A stretch of 10,576 nt of DNA from Saprospiraceae bacterium (GTDB lineage Bacteria > Bacteroidota > Bacteroidia > Chitinophagales > Saprospiraceae): positions 1 to 10,576 of the forward strand of contig JABDJE010000079.1 of the NCBI GenBank assembly GCA_013002625.1. Reading direction: 5' to 3'. The position numbers were made by a program, and so were the translations under genes. Below, piece by piece: positions 1-5,221 of the stretch. The notes beneath the pieces are model-generated. The model was not told the origin of the DNA and ran no database searches. It saw only the letters and a program-made list of their open reading frames with translations. Within the stretch, counting starts at the first letter, position 1, and every line of letters begins with the position of its first letter.

Positions 1-38
1 AGCCAACACTCTGCGAGCATTAACTTTCTATTCTATAG

Positions 39-112
39 TGACCCCGGGAGGATTCGAACCCCCAACCCTCAGAGCCGAAATCTGATATTCTATCCAGTTG
101 AACTACGGGGCC
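39..112 (-). tRNA. tRNA-Arg (anticodon TCG)
   Basis: Reading the minus strand, the cloverleaf closes fully. The acceptor stem GGCCCCG pairs with CGGGGTC (one G-T), the D stem is GTTC/GAAT, the anticodon stem is TCAGA/TCTGA around the loop TTTCGGC, and the T stem GGGGG/CCTCC encloses TTCGAAT. The anticodon in that loop is TCG, which reads CGA and possibly other CGN arginine codons. The discriminator base is A at position 39, and no CCA is encoded, as is usual in Bacteroidota. The stem pairing was checked by hand base by base. Twelve bases of its 5' end recur at 190-201. Confidence 0.96.
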
Positions 113-143
113 AATAAATAATTCGCGTTCCTAAAATGCTTTC

Positions 144-201
144 CCCCGTAGTGAAACGCCTGTCCCGACATTATTTATAAACGTCGGGAAACTACGGGGC
201 C
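144..201. repeat. Imperfect hairpin carrying a copy of the tRNA-Arg 5' end
   Basis: Two nested stems are visible. The outer arms CCCCGTAGT (144-152) and ACTACGGGG (191-199) pair over 9 bp, and the inner arms CCCGAC (164-169) and GTCGGG (183-188) pair over 6 bp around a 13-nt loop. An asymmetric internal loop of 11 versus 2 nt separates them. The right outer arm lies within the 12-mer AACTACGGGGCC (190-201), identical to the end of the tRNA gene at 101-112, so the tRNA 5' acceptor sequence occurs again upstream of the tRNA. It has no T-run and is not a normal intrinsic terminator. It may be a tRNA-gene remnant, a recombination scar or a repeat unit; the sequence does not decide between these. 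Confidence 0.6.
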
Positions 202-321
202 TTTGATTAATTATTGAATGACTCAATGAATCGATGCAAAGGTATATAAGACTGGTGTAAAATGTTTACGAATTAAAGATTTATTCAAAGCTGAGTTGTC
301 TTAGGTGACCCCTGGGGGTGA

Positions 322-448
322 CTGAACGATCGCGTAGAGTAGCGAATGACAATTCGATAAGAGAAGGAACCCTCCTTACCTCAAGGTAATGGCGGGCAGA
401 CGCGAAAGCTGTGAACTCTTAGTACTGAAGCTCAGTTGTTTCGTTCAG
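322..448 (+). ncRNA. Candidate structured RNA or group II intron domain I relic
   Basis: A closing 8-bp helix CTGAACGA (322-329)/TCGTTCAG (441-448) encloses several further helices. These are TCGC/GCGA (330-333/342-345), TAAGAG/CTCTTA (358-363/416-421), a long hairpin with TTACC/GGTAA (376-380/385-389) on a TCAA loop extended by C-rich and G-rich arms (370-375/391-396), and ACTGA/TCAGT (424-428/432-436). A GC-GAAA-GC tetraloop segment at 402-409 favours the plus strand. The pattern ACTGAACG ... CGATA-stem-TAGTAC resembles, from memory, subdomain d of group II intron domain I (as in the lactococcal LtrB intron). No reverse transcriptase, intron start or domain V is visible, so if this is an intron it is a fragment. 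An unrelated small RNA is the alternative. Confidence 0.45.
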
Positions 449-621
449 ATATTAGAGTAACTCAGATTCAAATACTGACATTTTATAAACAGTTGCGTCA
501 ATTCCCTTAAGCTTGAACCCTTTAACTTTTTAACTGTTCGAAATCACCGCTTCTTTATATCATTCACCCTCACCCTATGCAGAGAATCAATGGTATAGGA
601 ATAGGCTTCATTTTTAACCTT

Positions 622-2757
622 CTAAATTAAAATTCTTTCGAGCATCTCTTCTTCAGATGTGATTTCAAATTCTGGATTATCACCTATGTAAGTATCAAAT
701 GAGATGACTTCCCCGAAATCCAAATGTGTTAAATCCTGTAAATGTTGAATACTTACCTGATGTTCTTTGAATTGAACATCTTGATCGATATCTATGGCCT
801 CAAACTCAATCGATGATACTAAATCAGATTGAGACAAAATGAAAGCGGTGGCTTTTAACTGTTTGCCATTAGTTAGCCAAAGTATCACTTTATAAAACTT
901 CATTGGAATACTGACTCCACGAAACACAGGATCAGAATCTGAAAATATTGGCCCACTGAATACAGTTATCTTCCCGGTTTTCCCATCTTCTTTTTCCGCT
1001 CCTTTTTCTAAAATAATTTTTTCAAGCTTTCCCCATAAACCACTTTTGTTGCTTCTGTTTAGAGTTGGTACCTGTGGACATGCATTGGTATGTACGCAGG
1101 TTAAATCTGCATTTCTTTTCGCTTCCTTGGGAGTCTCTCCCCAATTTGCATCTTCCCTTCGACTCATATGTCCTCGGTCAAATCCACTTTTATAATAAAA
1201 GTCATCATCCAATTGAATGGATAGACTAATCCGTCTATCTCTAATCCATTTATCAACCCTCTTGGTTTTGTCTTGTCTTAAATCAAGATTTCCATCCACA
1301 TTGATTGCACTAATAAAAGGCATTTGGTGAAATGAATCGAAGATCACACTGAATTTGTGGTATTTCAGAACATAAGAATTGCCGCCAATTAGCTTTGCTT
1401 TTCTGTGCCAGAAAATGCCCGTTGGCTTTGGTATTCCGATACTCTTTTCACCACTCCCCAAAAAGTTACTTTTATAACCGCGACAATCACTATAATCTAT
1501 ATTTCTTTCAAGAGTTAATGTTTCAATATCAATATCATTTATTGATCTAAGGTCAGATGCAACCTGTATCTCACCGGACTGCATTTTAGATGAGACATTA
1601 AATGATATGCTCTTTTCAGATTTAATTAAGCTGGATGGCATATTGATTTGGACAATATTTGAGTCATGCGCTTCCTGAGCAGCATTAATCATTATTGGAG
1701 TAGGATTTATATCATTAAAAGATCTTAGATGAGGTCTATTTAGTACTTGTTGTACAAGTGGGTTAGCTGAATGATTTTCTTCTAGATCTTTTCTAATTAC
1801 GCTTATGCGGATACCTTCGTTTGCTATCCAATGAATTTTTGAAATGTCAATTTTATTGTTTGCATCCACCATTATTGGATCTCCATTTTTGTCCAGATAA
1901 TCACCGGCATTATTTTTACTTGCAATGCCCATGTGATGGAGTGCTACAACCTGAAACTGATCATTAAAAACAGGACTACCACTGCTGCCTTGGGCTGTGT
2001 CAGATTCATACCAAATTGCATTAGAAAGTACCCTTACAAACGTATTCTCCCGAATTGAAAGCTGCTTTGGATCTCCGTCAGGATGATGGATAATATTTAA
2101 AGCTTCTTTTCCTAGATCTCCAAGTTTACCGCTTAATGGGCTCAAGTACAACGAACCGAATCGAGCTAAATCATGCTCATTGGTTAAGTCTCTTGATTTA
2201 ACTGCAACCAAACAATAATCTAAGGCTTTGTTGCTGTAGAAAAAACTTTCTGGATCTAGTGCAAATGTTATTGATTCTTTGAGATTTCCTTTTACGTCAT
2301 ACTCATAATTAAATTCAATTGTGCTAAATCTAGCTTCAACCTTTGTGCTTAATACATGCCAATTTGTAAGCATGAGTGTATCCGATACCATAAATCCTGT
2401 TGCATATCCAGATACTGTATTGTTTTCAATAACCGCTATTCTACCAACTTTTTGTTTAGCACCTAAAATCAATTCTATAAAATTGCTGAATACAGAATCA
2501 TTATTGCCGATAGCACGCTCAAAAGCAAAGTCCACAGGCTCAGGAGCTGTGTTCTTTATAAGAGCTCTTCTATTAATTCGATTTTTTGCATTTCCATGAA
2601 TATTTTCATTGGGTTGTTTTTTCTCTTCAACCAGCAATGGCACTAGAATATCCTTGTGAGCTGAGGCCTTAGCAGTTTTCTCTAGACCAATTTGTTCTGA
2701 TTTTATTAGTTCTCGTCCAGCTTCAAGTGATTGTAACTTTTCTAATGAAACTTTCAT
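622..2757 (-). CDS. Trypsin-like serine protease fused to a DNA/RNA non-specific nuclease
   Basis: A 711-residue two-enzyme fusion. Residues about 105-325 form a trypsin-like (V8/Trypsin_2-type) peptidase: His134 in TNWHVL, Asp180 in ALDYCLVAV and Ser259 in GSSGSP make a complete triad. Residues about 455-690 form a NUC1/Serratia-nuclease-type beta-beta-alpha metal nuclease with DRGH (catalytic His530), Asn558 in TNACPQ, Asn567 as likely Mg ligand and Glu579 after GLWGKLE. All key residues are present, so both halves should be active. Residues 78-108 (FERAIGNND ... VGRI) resemble the short segment that often precedes conflict-associated trypsin domains. The N-terminus is charged, with no signal peptide or membrane segment, so a cytoplasmic location is inferred. 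A role as a protease-controlled suicide or anti-invader effector is plausible but unproven. No immunity or sensor gene is adjacent. The ATG at 2757 has no Shine-Dalgarno sequence, which is normal for this phylum. Confidence 0.9.
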   Translation of the reverse strand: MKVSLEKLQSLEAGRELIKSEQIGLEKTAKASAHKDILVPLLVEEKKQPNENIHGNAKNRINRRALIKNTAPEPVDFAFERAIGNNDSVFSNFIELILGAKQKVGRIAVIENNTVSGYATGFMVSDTLMLTNWHVLSTKVEARFSTIEFNYEYDVKGNLKESITFALDPESFFYSNKALDYCLVAVKSRDLTNEHDLARFGSLYLSPLSGKLGDLGKEALNIIHHPDGDPKQLSIRENTFVRVLSNAIWYESDTAQGSSGSPVFNDQFQVVALHHMGIASKNNAGDYLDKNGDPIMVDANNKIDISKIHWIANEGIRISVIRKDLEENHSANPLVQQVLNRPHLRSFNDINPTPIMINAAQEAHDSNIVQINMPSSLIKSEKSISFNVSSKMQSGEIQVASDLRSINDIDIETLTLERNIDYSDCRGYKSNFLGSGEKSIGIPKPTGIFWHRKAKLIGGNSYVLKYHKFSVIFDSFHQMPFISAINVDGNLDLRQDKTKRVDKWIRDRRISLSIQLDDDFYYKSGFDRGHMSRREDANWGETPKEAKRNADLTCVHTNACPQVPTLNRSNKSGLWGKLEKIILEKGAEKEDGKTGKITVFSGPIFSDSDPVFRGVSIPMKFYKVILWLTNGKQLKATAFILSQSDLVSSIEFEAIDIDQDVQFKEHQVSIQHLQDLTHLDFGEVISFDTYIGDNPEFEITSEEEMLERILI

Positions 2758-2785
2758 ATTGTGATTGTTTTATTGTTAAATAGAG

Positions 2786-2826
2786 TGACCTAATCATTGA
2801 AATACCTTGTGACCATTTTATTGACC
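2786..2826. repeat. Three TGACC direct repeats upstream of the protease-nuclease gene
   Basis: TGACC occurs at 2786-2790, 2810-2814 and 2822-2826, with start-to-start spacings of 24 and 12 bp. All three lie within 70 bp upstream of the minus-strand start codon at 2757, where the gene's promoter should be. Read toward the gene they are GGTCA. Regular half-site spacing suggests a possible regulator-binding array, but a 5-mer is short and chance is not excluded. Confidence 0.25.
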
Positions 2827-3030
2827 TTTTACATAATTTGTAATCAGCATGGCTACTTGTATTTACCATGATAAATCGACATAAGGGTACGAATCGTTCT
2901 AAGGGATAAGCTGAAAAGTGCAGGGGACTCTTAAATTAGGTATTAATCTTCATTCTTACCAATAGTAAAGATTAAATACATGATACATTGTTACCCCTTC
3001 CCCCTCCTTACGCGAACTTGTTCGGTCAGG

Positions 3031-3065
3031 ATGCTGATATCGCGCCTTAGGCAGGTCGTCAGCAT
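3031..3065. repeat. Inverted repeat ATGCTGA/TCAGCAT
   Basis: A perfect 7-bp inverted repeat, ATGCTGA at 3031-3037 and TCAGCAT at 3059-3065, encloses 21 nt that contain a smaller GCC-TTA-GGC hairpin. It lies just upstream of the satD promoter. There is no T-run on either side, so it is not a standard terminator. It could be an upstream regulator site. Confidence 0.35.
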
Positions 3066-3077
3066 AACCCAATAATC

Positions 3078-3108
3078 TTGATTATCTGCTAAAAATAAGA
3101 TATATTTG
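3078..3108 (+). promoter_or_regulatory. Bacteroidota-type promoter for satD-DUF3307
   Basis: TTG at 3078-3080 and TATATTTG at 3101-3108 match the Bacteroidota primary-sigma consensus (-33 TTG, -7 TAnnTTTG), the second exactly, with 20 nt between them. The predicted transcript would start near 3114-3116, giving a leader of about 17 nt before the ATG at 3132. It is the clearest promoter in the window. Confidence 0.65.
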
Positions 3109-3130
3109 AATATCTGATATTTATAAGATA
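3083..3130 (+). promoter_or_regulatory. Tandem 20-bp operator-like repeats over the satD promoter
   Basis: TATCTGCTAAAAATAAGATA (3083-3102) and TATCTGATATTTATAAGATA (3111-3130) are identical at 16 of 20 positions and lie 28 bp apart start to start. Each is bounded by TATCT and AGATA, so each is itself an imperfect palindrome suited to a dimeric DNA-binding protein. One copy fills the spacer between the -33 and -7 elements. The other covers the expected transcription start and the ribosome-binding area, ending one base before the start codon. Binding would therefore block expression. The SatD-like protein encoded immediately downstream has an HTH and is the natural candidate ligand; this is inference. 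Confidence 0.55.
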
Positions 3131-3131
3131 A

Positions 3132-3758
3132 ATGAAAAAGCCAAACTATACTGCAATAATCCTCGGTGATATTGTCGACAGTCAAAAAATACCTGTTGAT
3201 CAATGGATGACGCCATTGAAAAGTTTTTTGGATTGTCAAGGTCCATCGCCCAGCACCTGGCAAATATTCAGAGGCGATAGTTTTCAACTTGAAGTTCAGG
3301 ATGCAAGTAGAGTGCTCGATACCGCCTTACATTTGAAGGCGCACTTAAGGCGTCATTGTGACGCAACCGTAAGATTAGGGATTGGCATTGGTGAAGTAGA
3401 CTACAGATCCAACCAAATAACAGAATCCCAAGGAAAGGCATTTGTATTTGCCGGTAAGGCATTCGACGGACTTAAGAAAAGAACTTTGGCTCTACAGTCG
3501 CCCTGGCGTTTGTTGAATAAATCCATCGATGCCACAGTAGACATGGCCATGTATATTGTCGAAGATTGGTCCATTGCCGAGGCCGAAGCTTATAGCTTAT
3601 GGGCAGATAATCCGGATATCAATCAGACGGAAATGGCACAGCGCCTCGGTATAACACAGGGGCGCATAAGCGATAGATTAAAACGCGCAGGACAGAATGC
3701 ATTGAAAAAATGGCTGCGATATCATAGCGAATTAATAAATCAAAACTTGAAAGGCTGA
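3132..3758 (+). CDS. SatD family protein: cyclase-like domain plus C-terminal HTH
   Basis: A 208-residue soluble protein matching the SatD family, named after a Streptococcus secretion and acid-tolerance locus; its biochemical role is unknown to me. Residues 8-115 show GDIVDS (12-17), RGDSFQ (47-52), RLGIGIGEV (81-89) and GKAFVFAGKA (101-110). In order and spacing these resemble the DIxxS, GD, RxGIxxG and GxxxNxAxR blocks of class III nucleotide cyclases, with Asp13 and Asp49 at the metal positions. The catalytic Asn and Arg appear replaced by Val105 and Lys109, so nucleotide binding seems likelier than catalysis. Residues about 162-187 (NQTEMAQRLGITQGRISDRL) form a helix-turn-helix. It is the first gene of a coupled pair: its TGA overlaps the ATG of the DUF3307 gene. 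No Shine-Dalgarno is seen; the start is set by the adjacent promoter. Confidence 0.85.
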   Translation: MKKPNYTAIILGDIVDSQKIPVDQWMTPLKSFLDCQGPSPSTWQIFRGDSFQLEVQDASRVLDTALHLKAHLRRHCDATVRLGIGIGEVDYRSNQITESQGKAFVFAGKAFDGLKKRTLALQSPWRLLNKSIDATVDMAMYIVEDWSIAEAEAYSLWADNPDINQTEMAQRLGITQGRISDRLKRAGQNALKKWLRYHSELINQNLKG

Positions 3759-4483
3759 TGCAATTATTCTTGATTCTTCTATTAACCCATATTCTAGGTG
3801 ACTTTGTGTGGCAACCGTCATCATGGGTGCAGGATAAAATGAAAAGAAAGATCCGGTCACCCAAGCTCTATCTTCATATATCTGTGCATGCAGTCATATT
3901 GATTATACTCTTAGCTGCAACACAACAATTAGATCAATATATCTGGGCAGTTGCCATCACGGCTATATCACATTATCTAATAGATCTACTGAAAATATAC
4001 GCGATCAGAGCATCCAATCAAGGTAGCTTGTTTACCCTTGACCAATTAACCCACCTTGCAGTAATTGTTGCCTTAAGTGATTATTATGGCGGATGGGAAT
4101 TATTGGCCGTCATCAATCTTAATCATATCTTGACCTTACTAATCTGTGTCCTACTTATTACCTCTGTGGCGTCCTTTATTATCAAAGCCATCATTTCGCG
4201 ATGGCAACCAGAAGAAAGCGAGAATGATGATTCTCTAAGCAAAGCTGGACATTACATTGGCATTCTGGAACGCTTATTTGTTTTCTTTTTTATCATTTCC
4301 ATGAAATGGGAGGCTATTGGTTTTTTGATTGCTGCCAAATCAGTATTTAGGTTTGGAGATCTCAAAGACGCCAAAGGGCGAAAACTGACCGAATACATTC
4401 TTATTGGCACCCTAATCAGCTTTGGCTGGGCCATCCTCGTGGGCATGTTTTATATATGGTTAATGGGTCAAATTGGGTCATAG
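3758..4483 (+). CDS. DUF3307 family integral membrane protein
   Basis: A 241-residue polytopic membrane protein with about six or seven hydrophobic segments (near 1-18, 42-56, 62-80, 97-106, 114-148, 168-192 and 212-237). It matches the DUF3307 family, whose function is unknown to me. Four His/Asp pairs spaced i/i+4 stand out: H11/D15, H40/H44, H72/D76 and D95/H99. On helices these would line up on one face, as in membrane metal-dependent hydrolases, so a metalloenzyme is an inference. A polar, acidic cytosolic-looking loop lies at about 149-163. The start codon overlaps the satD stop in TGATG (1-nt overlap), implying translational coupling and matched amounts of the two proteins. Confidence 0.85.
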   Translation: MQLFLILLLTHILGDFVWQPSSWVQDKMKRKIRSPKLYLHISVHAVILIILLAATQQLDQYIWAVAITAISHYLIDLLKIYAIRASNQGSLFTLDQLTHLAVIVALSDYYGGWELLAVINLNHILTLLICVLLITSVASFIIKAIISRWQPEESENDDSLSKAGHYIGILERLFVFFFIISMKWEAIGFLIAAKSVFRFGDLKDAKGRKLTEYILIGTLISFGWAILVGMFYIWLMGQIGS

Positions 4484-4515
4484 TTGACATTTTTATTATA
4501 ATTAATTTATATTAG
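4484..4515 (+). promoter_or_regulatory. Possible promoter for cysteine dioxygenase
   Basis: TTGACA at 4484-4489 is followed, 21 nt after the TTG, by TATATTAG (4508-4515), one mismatch from TAnnTTTG. The 36-bp gap after DUF3307 is extremely AT-rich. If used, the transcript would begin almost at the ATG (4520), giving a leaderless message, so read-through from the satD promoter is an equal alternative. Confidence 0.3.
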
Positions 4516-4519
4516 GCGC

Positions 4520-5086
4520 ATGCGTGAAAAAGAGACAACATCCGAATCCGGTGTAATAGAACCTGATAATGACACCCCTTTACCCGATTTAATTTCCAAC
4601 ATTGAAGCATTTATCGAAGCCCTGCAAGCAGAGGAGGTGTCATCTTACGGAAATCTTATTTCACGACTCAAATTATCACCTTCTGACTTTGAACAATACA
4701 TCAATTTTGAAGATGGGTCTTACACACGTAATTATATTCATAGAGAAGAAAAATTCGAACTGATTCTGATTTGCTGGGATTGTAACATAGAGACCCCTAT
4801 CCATAGTCATGGTGGTCAACAATGCTGGATATATCATTTGAATGGCCAGCTAGAAGAACAACTTTTTGAATTGGACAATAACAATCAACCGAAGTTAAAA
4901 AGTACGCATTTGGTCTCTTCCAATTCAATCTCCTATATGGACGATAAAATGGGATTTCACACCTTAAAAACCATGGGTAACCAACGTGCGCTTAGCTTAC
5001 ATATTTATGCTTCGCCCATTTGTCAATGCAAGGTCTACTGCAATGACCGTCAGCGATTTATAGAGGAAGAAATTGCGATGGATTAA
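4520..5086 (+). CDS. Cysteine dioxygenase type I
   Basis: A 188-residue cupin that oxidises L-cysteine to cysteine sulfinate with O2 at a mononuclear Fe(II). The iron ligands are His95, His97 (in PIHSHGGQ) and His147 (GFHTLK). Arg70 in YTRN is the substrate-carboxylate arginine, and Ser159, His161 and Tyr163 (SLHIYASP) match the active-site S-H-Y set of the mammalian enzyme. Cys102, in QQCWIY, falls at the position of the mammalian cysteine that crosslinks to this tyrosine; many bacterial members have glycine there. Length fits the family (about 180-200). The first 20 residues are acidic and poorly conserved in appearance, but no other in-frame ATG lies before the conserved core. It probably removes excess cysteine or feeds sulfinate and taurine-type metabolism. 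It sits 36 bp after DUF3307 with no obvious link. Confidence 0.93.
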   Translation: MREKETTSESGVIEPDNDTPLPDLISNIEAFIEALQAEEVSSYGNLISRLKLSPSDFEQYINFEDGSYTRNYIHREEKFELILICWDCNIETPIHSHGGQQCWIYHLNGQLEEQLFELDNNNQPKLKSTHLVSSNSISYMDDKMGFHTLKTMGNQRALSLHIYASPICQCKVYCNDRQRFIEEEIAMD

Positions 5087-5134
5087 CAGCTAATCCAATT
5101 GTGTTAATCTCTCAATCCCCTTATTTCCACATTC

Positions 5135-5162
5135 ATCCGTAAAAACCATGGGTTGATCGGAT
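5135..5162. repeat. Nested inverted repeat before the DUF5916 gene
   Basis: ATCCG (5135-5139) pairs with CGGAT (5158-5162), and inside it AACC (5144-5147) pairs with GGTT (5151-5154) around a 3-nt loop. It is followed by a run of A, not T, on the plus strand, so it is not a plus-strand intrinsic terminator for cysteine dioxygenase. It may be an operator or leader structure for the gene at 5222. Confidence 0.3.
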
Positions 5163-5221
5163 AAAAAAATATAAACCTCAGAATTTCGTTTAATTTTCAG
5201 ACTGATTCGTTCGAAATTGCT

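Larger units (their letters stand above)
113..621. other. Gene-free region between tRNA-Arg and the protease-nuclease gene
   Basis: No convincing protein-coding frame lies here. The stretch holds the tRNA-fragment hairpin (144-201) and the structured element (322-448). In 449-621, downstream of the minus-strand nuclease gene, I see only AT-rich sequence and a weak 5-bp inverted repeat CCTAT/ATAGG near 575-600. I could not identify a stem followed by a T-run that would serve as a clear intrinsic terminator. Confidence 0.6.
2758..3131. other. Divergent intergenic region
   Basis: This 374-bp spacer separates two divergently transcribed genes. It holds the TGACC repeats near the nuclease gene, an inverted repeat at 3031-3065, and the satD promoter with its paired operator-like repeats (3078-3130). 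An open frame across 2991-3287 on the minus strand overlaps satD and has no recognisable protein features. The middle part (about 2850-3000) shows nothing I can assign. Confidence 0.55.

Noticed and set aside
164..188. Intrinsic terminator at the CCCGAC/GTCGGG hairpin
   Set aside because: Neither strand has a T-run after the stem, and no gene ends nearby in the correct direction.
322..448. RNase P RNA, tmRNA, SRP RNA or a retron msr-msd
   Set aside because: The conserved sequences I know for the first three are absent, and no reverse transcriptase gene accompanies it as a retron would require.
2991..3287. A 98-codon minus-strand open frame overlapping the satD start and promoter
   Set aside because: It overlaps a well-supported gene, has no family-like motif, and its conserved-looking parts are explained by the satD frame and the operator repeats.
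4484..4502. Classic sigma-70 promoter TTGACA ... TATAAT before cysteine dioxygenase
   Set aside because: The boxes are separated by only 7 nt, far too close; the Bacteroidota-type reading is more plausible though still weak.
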